This document shows positions 40,587-53,686 of a stretch of DNA of 64,000 nt, in pieces; position 1 is the first letter of the stretch, and each line of letters opens with the position of its first letter. The translations under genes and the position numbers were made by a program. Source of the DNA: Klebsiella grimontii (lineage in GTDB: Bacteria; Pseudomonadota; Gammaproteobacteria; Enterobacterales; Enterobacteriaceae); assembly GCF_900200035.1 (NCBI RefSeq), contig NZ_FZTC01000003.1:39854-103853 (forward strand), in the 5' to 3' direction. The notes beneath the pieces are model-generated. The model made no database searches. It was not told the origin of the DNA and saw nothing but the letters and a program-made list of their open reading frames with translations.

Positions 40587-40636
40587 GAGCTTCTCCTCAA
40601 TGCCTTGCGGCCTGCCCTAGAGCAAGCCGCCAGACT

Positions 40637-42178
40637 TTACCAGGATTGGGTTGCTTTGAAGGAATCGAGGATGCCTTTCAGCTTGCCTTCGATTTCGTCG
40701 TTATAGCCACCGGACTGGTTGATCTCTTGCATCAACGGAGCGTGATCACGGTCGACGTAAGCCAGCAGAGCGGCTTCAAAGCTACCGATTTTCGACAGCT
40801 CGACATCCGCCAGATAACCACGTTCTGCCGCGAACAGAACCAGAGACTGCTGCGCAACGGACATCGGCGCATACTGTTTCTGTTTCAGCAGTTCGGTCAC
40901 TTTCTGACCGTGGTCCAGCTGCTTACGGGTTGCATCATCAAGGTCAGAGGCAAACTGCGAGAACGCCGCCAGTTCGCGATACTGTGCCAGAGCGGTACGA
41001 ATACCACCGGACAGTTTCTTCATGATCTTGGTCTGAGCTGCACCACCAACACGGGATACGGAGATACCCGGGTTAACCGCAGGACGAATACCGGAGTTGA
41101 ACAGGTTGGTTTCCAGGAAGATCTGACCATCGGTAATGGAAATTACGTTGGTCGGAACGAACGCAGAAACGTCACCCGCCTGGGTTTCGATAATCGGCAG
41201 CGCGGTCAGAGAACCGGTTTTACCTTTCACTTCACCTTTGGTGAAAGCTTCAACGTATTCGACGTTAACACGTGCGGCACGCTCCAGCAGACGAGAGTGG
41301 AGGTAGAATACGTCGCCCGGGAATGCTTCACGTCCTGGCGGACGACGGAGCAGCAGGGAGATCTGACGGTAAGCAACGGCCTGTTTAGACAGGTCATCAT
41401 AAATGATCAGCGCATCTTCACCGCGGTCGCGGAAGTATTCACCCATTGCACAACCGGCATACGGCGCCAGGTATTGCAGTGCGGCAGATTCAGATGCGGT
41501 AGCAACCACAACGATGGTGTTAGCCAGCGCGCCGTGTTCTTCCAGTTTACGTACCACGTTAGAAATGGTGGACGCTTTCTGGCCGATAGCTACGTAGACG
41601 CACTTGATGCCGGAATCACGCTGGTTGATGATGGCGTCGATGGCCAGAGCGGTTTTACCCGTCTGACGGTCGCCGATAATCAGTTCACGCTGTCCACGAC
41701 CGATTGGGATCATGGCATCAACGGATTTATAACCGGTCTGCACCGGCTGATCGACGGACTGACGTTCGATGACGCCCGGTGCGATAGCTTCAACGGCGGA
41801 GAAGCCGTCGTGCTCCAGCGGACCTTTACCATCAATCGGTGCACCCAGGGTGTTAACCACACGTCCCAGCAGGCCGCGGCCAACCGGAACTTCAAGGATA
41901 CGGCCAGTACATTTAACCTTCATACCTTCGGCGAGGTCAGCGTACGGACCCATCACAACGGCACCTACGGAGTCGCGCTCCAGGTTCAGTGCGATAGCGT
42001 AACGGTTACCCGGCAGAGCGATCATCTCACCCTGCATACAATCGGCCAGGCCGTGAATGCGGATAACACCGTCACTTACAGAAACGATAGTACCTTCGTT
42101 ATGAGCCTCGCTCACAACATTGAACTGAGCAATGCGCTGCTTGATCAGTTCGCTGATTTCGGTGGAATTCAGTTGCAT
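40637..42178 (-). CDS. atpA: ATP synthase F1 alpha subunit
   Basis: Alpha forms the non-catalytic nucleotide-binding subunits and supplies the arginine finger to the beta sites. The 513-residue product has the E. coli length, Walker A GDRQTGKT near residues 169-176, and the [17 protein letters not shown] region containing the conserved arginine. It lies 12 bases after atpH. A large plus-strand reading frame opposite it is only a codon-usage shadow. Confidence 0.98.
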   Translation of the reverse strand: MQLNSTEISELIKQRIAQFNVVSEAHNEGTIVSVSDGVIRIHGLADCMQGEMIALPGNRYAIALNLERDSVGAVVMGPYADLAEGMKVKCTGRILEVPVGRGLLGRVVNTLGAPIDGKGPLEHDGFSAVEAIAPGVIERQSVDQPVQTGYKSVDAMIPIGRGQRELIIGDRQTGKTALAIDAIINQRDSGIKCVYVAIGQKASTISNVVRKLEEHGALANTIVVVATASESAALQYLAPYAGCAMGEYFRDRGEDALIIYDDLSKQAVAYRQISLLLRRPPGREAFPGDVFYLHSRLLERAARVNVEYVEAFTKGEVKGKTGSLTALPIIETQAGDVSAFVPTNVISITDGQIFLETNLFNSGIRPAVNPGISVSRVGGAAQTKIMKKLSGGIRTALAQYRELAAFSQFASDLDDATRKQLDHGQKVTELLKQKQYAPMSVAQQSLVLFAAERGYLADVELSKIGSFEAALLAYVDRDHAPLMQEINQSGGYNDEIEGKLKGILDSFKATQSW

Positions 42179-42190
42179 GCTCCAGTCCCC

Positions 42191-42724
42191 TTAAGACTGC
42201 AAGACGTCTGCAAGGCGTTCAAGACGGCCGCGTACGCTACCATCAATGACCATATCACCCGAACGGATGATTACGCCTGCCATTACAGACTTATCGATTT
42301 TGCAATTCAGCTTAACTTTGCGTGACAGACGTTTTTCCATCGCGGCGGTAATTTTCGCAAGCTGTTCGTCACTCATTTGAGCGGCAGAAATAACTTCTAC
42401 CTCTGCGGTTGCCTCACTGGCAGCGCGCAGGTGAATGAACTGCTCGAGAACATCAGGGAGCGCATTCAGACGACCATTTTCAGCCATTACCCGAATCAGG
42501 TTTTGGCCATTTTCGTCCAGTTGCTCACCACAGACCGCGATAAACACATCAGAGAGCGTTTCTGGCGCCAGTGCGCCGGAGAGTAGCTCTGTCATTTGTT
42601 CGTTTTTCGTCACTTCAGCGACAAACGCCAGCATATCCTGCCAGCGTTCAACGCTGTTGTGTTCGACGGCAAAGTCAAAAGCTGCTTTGGCGTAGGGGCG
42701 AGCTACCGTTACAAATTCAGACAT
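42191..42724 (-). CDS. atpH: ATP synthase F1 delta subunit
   Basis: Delta sits on top of F1 and connects it to the b-subunit stator. The 177-residue protein has the family's length, the helical N-terminal domain opening [13 protein letters not shown], and the C-terminal signature [27 protein letters not shown] (split over residues 140-166). It is 14 bases downstream of atpF. Confidence 0.97.
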   Translation of the reverse strand: MSEFVTVARPYAKAAFDFAVEHNSVERWQDMLAFVAEVTKNEQMTELLSGALAPETLSDVFIAVCGEQLDENGQNLIRVMAENGRLNALPDVLEQFIHLRAASEATAEVEVISAAQMSDEQLAKITAAMEKRLSRKVKLNCKIDKSVMAGVIIRSGDMVIDGSVRGRLERLADVLQS

Positions 42725-42738
42725 CAGCCCCTCCCTCC

Positions 42739-43209
42739 TTACAGTTCAGCGACAAGTTTATCCACGATGTCGCTGTTAGCAGCTTCATCCACGGAACGTT
42801 CGATGATCTTCTCGGCGCCAGCAACAGCCAGGATAGCGACCTGCTTACGCAGCTCCTCACGAGCACGTTTACGTTCGGCATCGATTTCAGCCTGCGCCTG
42901 TGCGACGATTTTGGTGCGTTCCTGTTCTGCTTCCGCTTTTGCTTCGTCCAGGATCTGAGAGCGACGCTTGTTCGCCTGCTCGATGATTACCTGGGCTTCC
43001 GCTTTCGCTTTTTTCAGCTGGTCGGTCGCGTTGGCCTGTGCAAGGTCCAAATCTTTCTTAGCGCGTTCTGCAGAAGCTAAACCGTCAGAAATTTCTTTCT
43101 GGCGCTTTTCGATGGCAGCCATTAACGGCGGCCATACATACTTCATGCAGAACCATACGAAGATAACAAACGCGATGGCCTGGCCGAGGATTGTTGCGTT
43201 CATGTTCAC
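42739..43209 (-). CDS. atpF: ATP synthase Fo b subunit
   Basis: Subunit b dimerises to form the peripheral stalk. The 156-residue product has a single N-terminal membrane helix ([24 protein letters not shown], residues 5-24) and a long charged, right-handed coiled coil rich in Glu, Lys, Ala and Gln, ending [10 protein letters not shown]. It matches E. coli AtpF in length and lies 56 bases after atpE. Confidence 0.97.
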   Translation of the reverse strand: MNMNATILGQAIAFVIFVWFCMKYVWPPLMAAIEKRQKEISDGLASAERAKKDLDLAQANATDQLKKAKAEAQVIIEQANKRRSQILDEAKAEAEQERTKIVAQAQAEIDAERKRAREELRKQVAILAVAGAEKIIERSVDEAANSDIVDKLVAEL

Positions 43210-43245
43210 AGCACAATACCTCTTAAAAAATAACTCTGTGGCTTA

Positions 43246-43523
<278 letters not shown>

Positions 43524-43552
43524 TCAGTTAAAACGTAGTATGTTGGTAAAAA

Positions 43553-44757
<1,205 letters not shown>

Positions 44758-44847
44758 CACGTTTTTACTCCTGCTCCCTTCGAGGTATGTCGCGTGTCGT
44801 ATAAAACGTCCTTTAAGACGAAGAGTCAAGCATCAAAAAGCGGACAA

Positions 44848-44875
44848 ATTATACGGTGACGCCCCGTGATTTCAA
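44848..44875 (-). promoter_or_regulatory. atp operon promoter
   Basis: On the minus strand TTGAAA (44875-44870) and TATAAT (44853-44848) are separated by 16 bases, about 90 bases upstream of the atpI start. A perfect -10 and good -35 suit a strong housekeeping promoter. Confidence 0.8.
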
Positions 44876-45373
44876 ACAATAAGTAGCAAAATAGTGAATA
44901 AATGTTTAATTATTTTCCGACAGACAACTTTTCATGCATTTCACCGTTCTGTGAGCCGTCATGCAAAACTGCAAATACCGCGAAAAATCGGCAATTAAAG
45001 CGTGCATCAGATCACATAATAAACATTTTCCGCGAAATCGAATTAATTCTGTACATAAAACTCGATTTTTTATCCTTTTGATATTCAAAATAAAAAGTAG
45101 GTATTCTTTCTAAAACAATCCCATATACAATAAAAACCTTTTATTGACATTCATAATAAATATTTAACATCGGTATGAACGACAAGCAGCGAGATTTTTA
45201 GCGTACTGATATTTTCAATGTTGACTATTCTGCAAGTAAAGTAACCGCGCAAAGTTAACGGAAAGAAAAACCCTGGTAACTCCATGGTTAAAGACAGTCC
45301 GATAATACCCTGCCGTGACTTTTATTTTTGTAACATGCACGGCCCGTCTTTTTTTCACATTTTTTGATAAAAA
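44876..45373. other. AT-rich gap between rsmG and the atp promoter
   Basis: About 500 bases, markedly richer in A and T than the flanking genes, lie between the rsmG stop and the atp promoter. It contains many short A and T tracts and no reading frame with family resemblance; a 60-codon frame at 44906-45088 lacks a convincing ribosome site. E. coli has a similar-sized gap here. Binding of nucleoid proteins or extra atp promoter elements is possible, but I see no definite site. Confidence 0.5.
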
Positions 45374-45997
45374 TTAAATCATTTTTGGCTGAATCACCAC
45401 AAGGTGACGCTCCCCTTCCAGCTGAGGCACATGCAGTTCGACAACATCTTTAATGACGAACCCTTCCGGTAGATTTGCCATTTCATCTTCCTGCGCTAAC
45501 CCTTTGAGCGCATAGAAGTGACCGTTCTCCGCGGGTAAATGATGGCACCAGCTCACCATGTCATTCAGCGACGCAAATGCGCGGCTAATAACGCCATCAA
45601 ACGGCGGCTCTGCCGGGAACGCTTCCACGCGGCTTTGTACCGGGGTGACGTTATCCAGTTTTAGCTCATGCTGGACCTGGCGGAGAAAACGTACTCGCTT
45701 GCCAAGGCTGTCTAACAGGGTGAAGTGGGATTCAGGACGCACGATAGCCAGCGGGATCCCCGGCAGGCCTGGGCCCGTACCGACATCGATAAAACGCGTT
45801 CCGTTAAGGTATGGCGCAACAACAATACTATCGAGGATGTGGCGTACCAGCATCTCGTCAGGATCGCGAACCGAGGTCAGGTTATAGGCCTTATTCCACT
45901 TATCCAACATGCCAACATAGCCGACAAGCTGGTTTTTCTGGTGATCGGTAAGTGAAATACCTGCTTCATCAAGCAGACGAGAAAGTTTGTTGAGCAC
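45374..45997 (-). CDS. rsmG: 16S rRNA (guanine527-N7)-methyltransferase RsmG
   Basis: RsmG (GidB) methylates N7 of G527 in 16S rRNA; its loss gives low-level streptomycin resistance. I take the GTG at 45995-45997 as start ([20 protein letters not shown]), giving 207 residues as in E. coli; the in-frame ATG at 46090 would add 31 unconserved residues. The S-adenosylmethionine site is [14 protein letters not shown] near residue 75. It follows mnmG by 112 bases on the same strand. Confidence 0.95.
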   Translation of the reverse strand: MLNKLSRLLDEAGISLTDHQKNQLVGYVGMLDKWNKAYNLTSVRDPDEMLVRHILDSIVVAPYLNGTRFIDVGTGPGLPGIPLAIVRPESHFTLLDSLGKRVRFLRQVQHELKLDNVTPVQSRVEAFPAEPPFDGVISRAFASLNDMVSWCHHLPAENGHFYALKGLAQEDEMANLPEGFVIKDVVELHVPQLEGERHLVVIQPKMI

Positions 45998-46109
45998 GAT
46001 CGGTACCTGTTTAAAAACAATGAGCCCGGAGGCGATTCGCTTACCGGGCTGAGAAATTAACCTGGCGGACGTCAGATGCGTATCCGCCAATGTATCGTTC
46101 AGTGGAAAA

Positions 46110-47999
46110 TCAGGCGCTACGGCGCAGCATTCCCTGCTTTTTCAACCACACCAGCAAAATCGAGATTGCCGCAGGCGTAATGCCGGAAATACGCGATGCC
46201 TGCCCTATCGAAGACGGCTTATGGTCGTTCAACTTGGCAATGACCTCGTTCGACAGCCCATTCACCTGGCGATAATCAAGCGTAGCAGGCAGCAACGTGT
46301 TCTCGTTGCGCTGTTGTTTCTCGATTTCATCCTGCTGGCGCGCGATGTAGCCTTCGTATTTTACCTGAATTTCGACCTGTTCCGCCGCTTGCTTGTCCTC
46401 AAGACCCGGCGAGAACGGCGTCATCTGCACCAGCTGTTCGTAGGTCATTTCCGGACGACGGAGCAAATCTTCACCGTTAGCTTCACGGGATAAAGGCGCC
46501 GTCAGATGAGCATTCACTTCCGCAGCGCTTTCCGCCAGCGGATTAACCCAGCTGGCTTTCAGGCGTTGACGTTCACGTTCAATGCTCTCAAGCTTCTGGT
46601 TGAAACGCGCCCAGCGTTCGTCATCCACCAGACCCAGTTCACGGCCTTGTTCGGTCAGGCGCAGATCGGCGTTGTCTTCACGCAGCATCAGGCGGTATTC
46701 CGCACGAGAGGTAAACATGCGGTACGGTTCTTTGGTACCGAGAGTACAGAGATCGTCTACCAGGACGCCAAGGTAAGCCTGAGAGCGGCCCGGCGCCCAT
46801 CCCTCTTTCTCGGCGGAGAAACGAGCTGCGTTGAGGCCGGCAAGCAGGCCCTGAGCGGCAGCTTCTTCATAACCGGTAGTGCCGTTAATCTGGCCGGCAA
46901 AGAACAGGCCATGGATAAATTTACTTTCCAGCGTCGGTTTCAGGTCACGCGGGTCAAAGAAATCGTACTCAATAGCGTAGCCAGGACGAACGATTTTTGC
47001 ATTTTCCATCCCCTGCATTGAGCGGACGATTTGCATCTGGACATCGAACGGCAGGCTGGTGGAGATACCGTTTGGATAAATCTCGTTGGACGTCAGTCCT
47101 TCCGGCTCGAGGAAGATCTGGTGCTGGTTGCGATCGGCAAAGCGCATGACCTTGTCTTCGATCGAAGGACAGTAGCGCGGGCCGATCCCTTCAATCACGC
47201 CGGCATACATCGGGCTGCGATCGAGGTTGTTACGGATCACGTCATGGGTTTTCTCGTTGGTATGCGTGACATAGCACGGTACCTGACGCGGATGTTGAGA
47301 AGCATCCCCCATAAACGAGAAGACCGGCATCGGATTATCGCCGCGCTGCTGTGCCAGAACGCTGAAATCAATCGTCCTTGCGTCGATGCGCGGCGGGGTA
47401 CCGGTTTTCAGGCGGCTGACGCGCAGCGGCAGTTCACGCAAACGACGGGACAGCGGGATCGACGGAGGATCGCCTGCACGGCCGCCGCTGTAGTTATCGA
47501 GACCAATATGGATCTTACCGTCAAGAAAGGTTCCGACGGTCAGTACTACCGCTTTGGCGCGGAATTTAAGCCCCATCTGGGTGACGGCGCCGACAACACG
47601 ATCGTTCTCAACAATCAGATCTTCCACCGCCTGCTGGAAGATCATTAAGTTAGGCTGGTTTTCCAGCGCGGTCCGTACGGCCTGGCGGTACAGCACTCGG
47701 TCTGCCTGAGCGCGAGTCGCCCGTACGGCAGGGCCTTTGCTGGCGTTTAGTATCCTAAACTGGATACCTGCATGGTCAATGGCCTTCGCCATCAGGCCGC
47801 CAAGCGCATCCACTTCTTTTACCAGGTGTCCTTTCCCAATGCCGCCAATCGCCGGATTGCAGCTCATCTGCCCCAGCGTGTCGATATTGTGTGTCAAAAG
47901 CAGAGTCTGTTGACCCATTCGCGCTGCGGCCATCGCGGCCTCAGTGCCTGCATGACCCCCGCCAATGATGATGACGTCAAAAGGATCCTGATAAAACAT
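46110..47999 (-). CDS. mnmG: tRNA uridine-5-carboxymethylaminomethyl modification enzyme MnmG
   Basis: MnmG (GidA) is the FAD and NADH-dependent partner of MnmE in wobble-uridine modification. The 629-residue product has the FAD-binding [10 protein letters not shown] at 13-22, the family signature [24 protein letters not shown] (from about residue 45), [14 protein letters not shown], and the C-terminal helical domain that contacts MnmE and tRNA. It stands beside oriC and is transcribed away from it; such transcription is known to assist origin firing in E. coli. Confidence 0.98.
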   Translation of the reverse strand: MFYQDPFDVIIIGGGHAGTEAAMAAARMGQQTLLLTHNIDTLGQMSCNPAIGGIGKGHLVKEVDALGGLMAKAIDHAGIQFRILNASKGPAVRATRAQADRVLYRQAVRTALENQPNLMIFQQAVEDLIVENDRVVGAVTQMGLKFRAKAVVLTVGTFLDGKIHIGLDNYSGGRAGDPPSIPLSRRLRELPLRVSRLKTGTPPRIDARTIDFSVLAQQRGDNPMPVFSFMGDASQHPRQVPCYVTHTNEKTHDVIRNNLDRSPMYAGVIEGIGPRYCPSIEDKVMRFADRNQHQIFLEPEGLTSNEIYPNGISTSLPFDVQMQIVRSMQGMENAKIVRPGYAIEYDFFDPRDLKPTLESKFIHGLFFAGQINGTTGYEEAAAQGLLAGLNAARFSAEKEGWAPGRSQAYLGVLVDDLCTLGTKEPYRMFTSRAEYRLMLREDNADLRLTEQGRELGLVDDERWARFNQKLESIERERQRLKASWVNPLAESAAEVNAHLTAPLSREANGEDLLRRPEMTYEQLVQMTPFSPGLEDKQAAEQVEIQVKYEGYIARQQDEIEKQQRNENTLLPATLDYRQVNGLSNEVIAKLNDHKPSSIGQASRISGITPAAISILLVWLKKQGMLRRSA

Positions 48000-48089
48000 G
48001 GTGGTATGCCTCGCATAAAGCGGTTTGAAAATAGATTGAAGCCCGGGCCGTGGATTCTACTCAACTTTAGCCTTTCGAGAAAGCGCCGG

Positions 48090-48355
48090 GATCCTGAGTA
48101 TTAAAAAGAAGATCTTTTATTTAGAGATCTGTTTTATTGTGATCTCTTATTAGGATCGGCTTGTCTTGTGGATAAGTCAGATCCGCGGTTTAGGATCAAC
48201 CGTTTAAGAAGGATCGCTTTCTGTGAATGATCGGTGATCCTGGTCCGTATAAGCTGGGATCAAAATGAAGGGTTATACACAGCACAAAATTCAGGCAACG
48301 GTTATACTTTGGATAACTACCGGTTGATCCAAGCTTTTAAGCATAGTTATCCACA
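48090..48355. other. oriC: Chromosomal replication origin oriC
   Basis: Between mnmG and mioC lies a full enterobacterial oriC. Three AT-rich 13-mers begin GATCT at 48111, 48126 and 48141. DnaA boxes: R1 TGTGGATAA 48167-48175, R2 TTATACACA 48273-48281, R3 TTTGGATAA 48308-48316 (reverse of TTATCCAAA), and R4 TTATCCACA 48347-48355. The weaker R5/M region TCCGTATAA is at 48244-48252. Twelve GATC sites lie between 48090 and 48329, giving dense Dam/SeqA control. The layout follows E. coli oriC. The 380-base gap contains no gene. Confidence 0.96.
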
Positions 48356-48380
48356 GAAGAAAGTATGATCTTTACAATTC

Positions 48381-48821
48381 TCAGAGCAAGTTTTTCCAGG
48401 ATCCCAGCCAAATCTCGGCCGGATCTTCCGGAATTTCATGTTCGAGGACGTTAATTTTTAGCGTTTCACCGATCTGTTTTGCCCCGCAGGCTTTGAGCGC
48501 AGTCTCGAGCTTATCAATCGCTCCGCAGAAGGTATCGTATTCGCGGCTACCAATGCCGATTGCGCCAAAATGGACTGCAGAAAGATCGACCTGCTTCTCC
48601 TGAAGCGCTTCATAGAAGGGCAGCAGGTTATCGGGAATATCCCCGGCGCCATGAGTAGAAGAGATAACCAGCCAGATCCCCTGCGGCTGCAGATCTTCGA
48701 TCAGCGGTCCGTGCAGGATAGTCGTGCTGTGACCAGCCTCTTCCAGCTTTTCCGCCAGATGTTCTGATACATATTCTGCGCTACCCAGCGTACTGCCGCT
48801 GATAAGAGTTATCTCTGCCAT
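48381..48821 (-). CDS. mioC: FMN-binding flavodoxin-like protein MioC
   Basis: MioC is a short-chain flavoprotein needed for biotin synthase activity in vitro; its transcription runs toward oriC. The ATG at 48819-48821 (MAEITLISGSTLGSAEYV) gives 146 residues, one shorter than E. coli. The FMN phosphate loop is SGSTLGSAE at 8-16, and SSTHGAGDIPDN and GSREYDTFCGA are the other flavin-contact loops. A DnaA-box-like TGTGGAAAA at 48883-48891 lies upstream, in keeping with DnaA repression of mioC. Confidence 0.95.
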   Translation of the reverse strand: MAEITLISGSTLGSAEYVSEHLAEKLEEAGHSTTILHGPLIEDLQPQGIWLVISSTHGAGDIPDNLLPFYEALQEKQVDLSAVHFGAIGIGSREYDTFCGAIDKLETALKACGAKQIGETLKINVLEHEIPEDPAEIWLGSWKNLL

Positions 48822-48912
48822 GATCGCCCGCTCCACTATTCAGAGTGGCGTATTGTACGCTGTGAGCGAGCTGGGATCTACCTGTGGAAAAATGTGGGAT
48901 TAAAAAGCCCGA

Positions 48913-49371
48913 TCATGGGCGGATGGTGCGCATAATCGGGTTTTGCAGGACGATCAGCGTTTCAGTGGACTGAATTTCATCAATTGTTTGGATCTTGTTG
49001 ATAAGTACATGCTGGAGCGCGTCAATCGATCGGCACATCACTTTTATAAAGATGCTGTAGTGCCCGGTGGTGTAATACGCTTCGGTAACCTCATCCAGAC
49101 TGTTTAACCTCGCCAGCGCGGAGGGGTAGTCTTTCGCGCTCTTCAGAATAATGCCGATAAAGCACCCCACATCGTAACCCAGCTGCTTGGGGCTGACGTC
49201 GATACGCGCGCCGGTAATAATTCCGGCCTGCTTCATTTTCTCTACGCGAACGTGAATGGTCCCCGGGCTGACGCCAAACTGTTTTGCCAGTTCAGCATAG
49301 GCGGTACGCGCATTGGCCATGAGGGCCTCAAGGATGCCGCGGTCCAGATTGTCGATCTGATAATTTTCCAT
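48913..49371 (-). CDS. asnC: Lrp-family transcriptional regulator AsnC
   Basis: AsnC activates asnA in response to low asparagine and represses itself. The 152-residue protein has the N-terminal helix-turn-helix (NARTAYAELAKQFGVSPGTIHVRVEKM, about 20-46) and the RAM ligand-binding domain (YDVGCFIGIILKSAKDYPSAL and TGHYSIFIKVM). It is divergent from asnA across a 152-base gap where its operator should lie; I could not pick out the exact site. Confidence 0.96.
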   Translation of the reverse strand: MENYQIDNLDRGILEALMANARTAYAELAKQFGVSPGTIHVRVEKMKQAGIITGARIDVSPKQLGYDVGCFIGIILKSAKDYPSALARLNSLDEVTEAYYTTGHYSIFIKVMCRSIDALQHVLINKIQTIDEIQSTETLIVLQNPIMRTIRP

Positions 49372-49523
49372 AGGTTTTTCTTATGAAGTTTGACGAATAT
49401 TTCTATTTTAGCCGCAAATTTTAATGAATCAAAATCGATGCAGGCTTTTTGTTGTTGGATTATTGAATTGCAGCGCTGTTTTGTTGCTTAATCAATGGCA
49501 ACAGGACGCAGGAGTTATAAAAA

Positions 49524-50516
49524 ATGAAAACCGCATACATCGCAAAACAACGCCAGATTAGTTTCGTTAAGTCACACTTTTCCCGCCAGCTTGAAGAGAA
49601 GCTCGGCCTGATCGAAGTCCAGGCGCCGATCTTAAGCCGCGTGGGCGATGGGACGCAGGATAACCTCTCTGGTTGCGAAAAAGCGGTTCAGGTTAAAGTG
49701 AAAACACTGCCAGACGCCCAGTTCGAAGTGGTTCATTCACTAGCGAAGTGGAAGCGTCAAACCCTGGGACAACACGACTTCAGCGCGGGCGAAGGGCTGT
49801 ACACGCACATGAAGGCCCTTCGCCCCGATGAAGACCGGTTAACCGCCATCCATTCCGTCTACGTTGACCAGTGGGACTGGGAGCGCGTAATGGGGGATGA
49901 AGAACGCCACTGCGGCACGCTGAAAGCAACCGTTGAAGCGATCTATGCCGGGATCAAAGCCACCGAGGACGCCGTCAGTAAAGAGTTTGGCCTCACGCCG
50001 TTCTTGCCGGAGACGATCCACTTTGTTCACAGCCAGGAGCTTTTAAGCCGCTATCCGGATCTCGATGCCAAGGGCCGCGAACGAGCGATCGCGAAAGAGC
50101 TGGGCGCGGTATTTCTGATCGGTATCGGCGGTAAGCTTTCTGATGGCCAGCGCCACGATGTTCGCGCGCCGGATTACGATGACTGGAGTACGCCTGCCGC
50201 TGAAGGCTATGCGGGCCTGAACGGCGACATTCTGGTATGGAACCCGGTTCTGGAAGATGCCTTCGAACTCTCTTCAATGGGGATCCGCGTGGATGCCGAA
50301 GCGCTGAAGCGTCAGCTGGCGATGACCGGCGATGAAGATCGCCTGAAGCTGGAATGGCACCAGGCGCTGCTGCGCGGAGAGATGCCGCAGACGATTGGCG
50401 GCGGCATTGGCCAGTCTCGCCTGACGATGCTGCTTCTGCAGCTGGATCACATCGGCCAGGTGCAGTGCGGCGTGTGGCCAACCCAGGTTCGTCAAAGCGT
50501 TGCCGCGCTTCTTTAA
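49524..50516 (+). CDS. asnA: Aspartate-ammonia ligase (asparagine synthetase A)
   Basis: AsnA makes asparagine from aspartate, ammonia and ATP and is structurally related to class II aminoacyl-tRNA synthetases. The 330-residue product opens [20 protein letters not shown] and has the E. coli length. Active-site segments include [32 protein letters not shown] and the C-terminal [14 protein letters not shown] motif 3 with its arginine. It is activated by the divergent asnC product in related species. Convergent with viaA, with only 7 bases between the stops. Confidence 0.97.
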   Translation: MKTAYIAKQRQISFVKSHFSRQLEEKLGLIEVQAPILSRVGDGTQDNLSGCEKAVQVKVKTLPDAQFEVVHSLAKWKRQTLGQHDFSAGEGLYTHMKALRPDEDRLTAIHSVYVDQWDWERVMGDEERHCGTLKATVEAIYAGIKATEDAVSKEFGLTPFLPETIHFVHSQELLSRYPDLDAKGRERAIAKELGAVFLIGIGGKLSDGQRHDVRAPDYDDWSTPAAEGYAGLNGDILVWNPVLEDAFELSSMGIRVDAEALKRQLAMTGDEDRLKLEWHQALLRGEMPQTIGGGIGQSRLTMLLLQLDHIGQVQCGVWPTQVRQSVAALL

Positions 50517-50523
50517 TCAGTGA

Positions 50524-51972
50524 TTAACGCCGCCAGCGTCGCAGCAGGCGGCTACGCAACCCGGTATCAAAGCGCCAGATATGATCGAAAACGCGCATAA
50601 TGCCGGGCTTGCCGTGTACCGACATCGCCACCGCATGAAAACGATGTTGATGTTTATGCTGTAGCTCCCCCACCTTATTGATCACCTCATCCGGCAGGCG
50701 CTGGGCGATAAAATCGGAAATCACCACCGCATCAGCATCGACCCACTGCGGATTCTGCATACGCTCAATCACTGCCCGGAAGCAGCTGGCCAGATCGGTG
50801 CCGCCGCGAAAGCGCTGGCTTAAAAAACGAATTGCCTGCTCCAGCCCCTGCGGGCCGGTGAGTTCGTAGTGCACCACTTCGCTGGAAAACAGCATAATGA
50901 AGCAGCGGCGGTTATCCGCTAGAGCGACCCGCATCAGCGCCAGACAAAACGCCTTGGCGCACTGTTCATTGAAACCGCCCATTGAGCCGGAAGTATCGAC
51001 GCAGACGATAAACGGCCCGCGCGGCTGTTCGTCAACGTCCTGGCGCGTGACCGGCCGTTCGGTGATCTTTTCCTTCCACGCATCGCCGTGTAGCCGATAG
51101 GTCAGCAGCTGCTTTTCAACCAGCTTGCGGTAGAACTCAAACTCCAGCTCGGTAATGCCGAGAGTGGCCAGTTCTGGCGGCAGCAGACGCAGAATATCGT
51201 CGCTCTGCTGAAGCCCGTCGACCTGCTCCGGCACGGTGGCCGGTTCGCGCACCAGGCTGCGGAAGGTCTCCATCGGCGCATCTTTTTTCGGCACCGCTTT
51301 CGCTTCACGCGAGCGTCCCAGTTGTTCAGCTAGCTGCATGAGCTCAGGTTGTTGAGTTAAAAAATCCCCGTAGCGAACGATCAGCTGATAATCGCCGCGC
51401 TTCAGCTCTCCGGCGCTCATGTCCCACAGATGCCCAGCCGCATTGTCATTTTCCACCAGCACCGGCTCCAGCTGGCCGCTGAGGGTCATGCGCTCCTGAA
51501 CTTCGCTCAGCAGCTGATCGCGCTCTTCATCCAGCAACTGCTGATTAAGAGAGGTTGCCTGCACCACCAGGCTCAGGCGCCAGCGCTGGAGGAATAACGT
51601 GTGCAGCGCCGGTGTAAAGGTGCTGTTGTCATCCACCAGCTGCTGCGCCTGGCTGGCGAACGGGGAGTGCAGCTTATGCAGCTGGCTGAGAATTTGCGGC
51701 AGCTGGATGATAAACTGCGAGGTGGAAAGCCGCTGTGACTGCTGATAGCACTGAACTTCCGCATCCAGTTCGGGCGGGATGTTGGTCTCTTTTAGCCGCG
51801 ATCTCACTGCTTCCCGCCAGCGAGGAATGTCGGCGGCGATAATATTTTTAAGCCGTGGAAATTTTTCAAAGAATACCGCGAGCTGAGGTGCCGCCAGCAG
51901 CGCCAGCAGCATCTCATCGATCATGCCCTCTTCGCCGACTGCCAGCATGACATTCAGCATGTCCAGGGTCAT
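50524..51972 (-). CDS. viaA: VWA-domain protein ViaA (RavA partner)
   Basis: ViaA stimulates the RavA ATPase; the pair associates with fumarate reductase and respiratory complex I and alters aminoglycoside sensitivity in E. coli. The 482-residue product has a helical N-terminal half and a C-terminal von Willebrand A domain with the metal-ion-adhesion motif VDTSGSMGG at about residue 327 and the matching [11 protein letters not shown] and VVISDF elements. Its start overlaps the ravA stop by 4 bases, so it is coupled to ravA. Confidence 0.95.
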   Translation of the reverse strand: MTLDMLNVMLAVGEEGMIDEMLLALLAAPQLAVFFEKFPRLKNIIAADIPRWREAVRSRLKETNIPPELDAEVQCYQQSQRLSTSQFIIQLPQILSQLHKLHSPFASQAQQLVDDNSTFTPALHTLFLQRWRLSLVVQATSLNQQLLDEERDQLLSEVQERMTLSGQLEPVLVENDNAAGHLWDMSAGELKRGDYQLIVRYGDFLTQQPELMQLAEQLGRSREAKAVPKKDAPMETFRSLVREPATVPEQVDGLQQSDDILRLLPPELATLGITELEFEFYRKLVEKQLLTYRLHGDAWKEKITERPVTRQDVDEQPRGPFIVCVDTSGSMGGFNEQCAKAFCLALMRVALADNRRCFIMLFSSEVVHYELTGPQGLEQAIRFLSQRFRGGTDLASCFRAVIERMQNPQWVDADAVVISDFIAQRLPDEVINKVGELQHKHQHRFHAVAMSVHGKPGIMRVFDHIWRFDTGLRSRLLRRWRR

Positions 51973-53468
51973 GACTGGCGGGCCTGTTTGATCTGCGTTC
52001 CTACGTCCTGCAGGCTGGCTTCAATCCGCCCCAGCCACTCGCCGGGGATAAACAGACATTTTTGCTGTTCGCTGAAGCGGTTATGTTGCTGATGCCATTC
52101 GTCGTCCAGCGCCTCCAGCTGCTGCCGGATTTCGGCGGGCATATTTTCCCGTGATTCACTACCGGGTAGGGAGAGCCGCGATCCCTGTAAGCTGACGTCG
52201 CGCACGACCAGGTGCTGGCTGGTATCGACATCCATATTCAGCTGCTGGGCAAAACCAATACCGTTGAGCTTGCCGCGGATCTCACCACCTTTCTCCAGCC
52301 AATGAGCGAGCTCTTCACGAACGAACGTAATATGAATGACTTCCAGATCGTGCAGTTTGAGCGGCTGCTGGAGAAGCAGCGTTAGCGTCGAATCCTGTAC
52401 TTCAGCAGGCAGTTCATAATGAGGTTTCCGGCTAAACATCCCGCCGAGACGCGTGACTTTTAGCGCGGTTTTATCGCTTTGCTGCTGTTGAAGCTGAATG
52501 CGCCGCTGGATTATCGACCCCAGACGAGTGAGCATCGCCTGCTGCTGCCAGGCGTGGCTGGTCATTAAGGTCTCCAACTGCGCGGACATCAGGTTCATTG
52601 TCTCAACGTTGTGCCACAGGCAATCCTTCAGCAGGATCAGGTCTATTGGCGCAATGGTGTCGCGGCCGCTGAAAAAGGCGCTGGCCTGCAGCAGACGAAT
52701 GGCCTTTTTCCAGCGACGATCTGAGACGTAGGGCGCGTTCGGCAGCGTATCCAACTGCTGGCGCAGCTGGAATATGAGTTCAAACACGCTGTCCGGTAGC
52801 TTCACGTTGCCGATATCCTGCTGCCATTGCAGGAACTCCTCGTCGCTGACCTGCAAATTCGCCGGGACAGGATTACTGTTCTCGTCCTGCTGGCTTATCA
52901 GCATTGAGCGGAAGTTAGTTTTATCCTGTACCTTATCCAGCCATAACCGGATAAGCATACGGTCGTATAAGGCTTCCAGGCTATTGTCCGCCTCCGGGAG
53001 TTCGTTCGACGCCGCCACCAGCAGGCGCATGGGGATTTTCTCTTCGGTTGCCCCGTTGCGGAAATGGCGTTCGTTTATCGCTGTCAGTAGCGTATTGAGG
53101 ATCGCCGGGCCCGCTTTCCAGATCTCATCGAGAAAAACAATTTCGGCTTCCGGGAGATAGCCGGCGGTCAGACGCTCGTAGCGCCCTTCATCTTTCAGCG
53201 CCTGGATGGAGAGCGGGCCAAAGACCTCTTCCGGCGTGGAGAAGCGGGTCATCAGGTATTCAAACGCGCGGGCCTGCTGGAAGGCGAACTTGAGGCGACG
53301 GGCAATCAGGCTTTTGGCGATCCCCGGCGGCCCCAGCAGAAAAACGCTCTCGCCGCTGAGGGCGGCAAGCAGGCAAAGGCGTATTGCGTGGCTGCGTTCG
53401 AAGAGTCCTTTTTCCAGCGCGGCGCTGAGCCGGGAAATTCTTTCTGCCAGTAAATGTGATTGAGCCAT
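51969..53468 (-). CDS. ravA: MoxR-family AAA+ ATPase RavA
   Basis: RavA is a hexameric MoxR ATPase that binds the inducible lysine decarboxylase LdcI and, with ViaA, respiratory complexes. The 499-residue protein has Walker A GPPGIAKS near 46-53, Walker [12 protein letters not shown] near 109, and sensor residues [20 protein letters not shown], followed by a C-terminal LARA beta-domain that contacts LdcI. It heads a two-gene unit with viaA and diverges from kup. Confidence 0.96.
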   Translation of the reverse strand: MAQSHLLAERISRLSAALEKGLFERSHAIRLCLLAALSGESVFLLGPPGIAKSLIARRLKFAFQQARAFEYLMTRFSTPEEVFGPLSIQALKDEGRYERLTAGYLPEAEIVFLDEIWKAGPAILNTLLTAINERHFRNGATEEKIPMRLLVAASNELPEADNSLEALYDRMLIRLWLDKVQDKTNFRSMLISQQDENSNPVPANLQVSDEEFLQWQQDIGNVKLPDSVFELIFQLRQQLDTLPNAPYVSDRRWKKAIRLLQASAFFSGRDTIAPIDLILLKDCLWHNVETMNLMSAQLETLMTSHAWQQQAMLTRLGSIIQRRIQLQQQQSDKTALKVTRLGGMFSRKPHYELPAEVQDSTLTLLLQQPLKLHDLEVIHITFVREELAHWLEKGGEIRGKLNGIGFAQQLNMDVDTSQHLVVRDVSLQGSRLSLPGSESRENMPAEIRQQLEALDDEWHQQHNRFSEQQKCLFIPGEWLGRIEASLQDVGTQIKQARQS

Positions 53469-53686
53469 AATAGAGTTGCGTGCTTTTTAGAATGTCGTTG
53501 TTAGGTCGAGTATAGATGTTTGATTAGGGGTGGTAATAGCCTGAAGAATCGATTTATTTTCTTTGAGTCAGGTTAAGATGATGTCAGTTAGGGGTACGAT
53601 TCAGCAAATAATCGTGCATACTGTGCGCCTTTTTGTGGGCCAAGGGACTAGGCACACATTTGTTTTATAAACGAAAAGACTAGTCT

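Noticed and set aside
44906..45088. 60-codon minus-strand frame upstream of atpI
   Set aside because: No convincing ribosome site, cysteine-rich random-looking composition, within AT-rich non-coding DNA.
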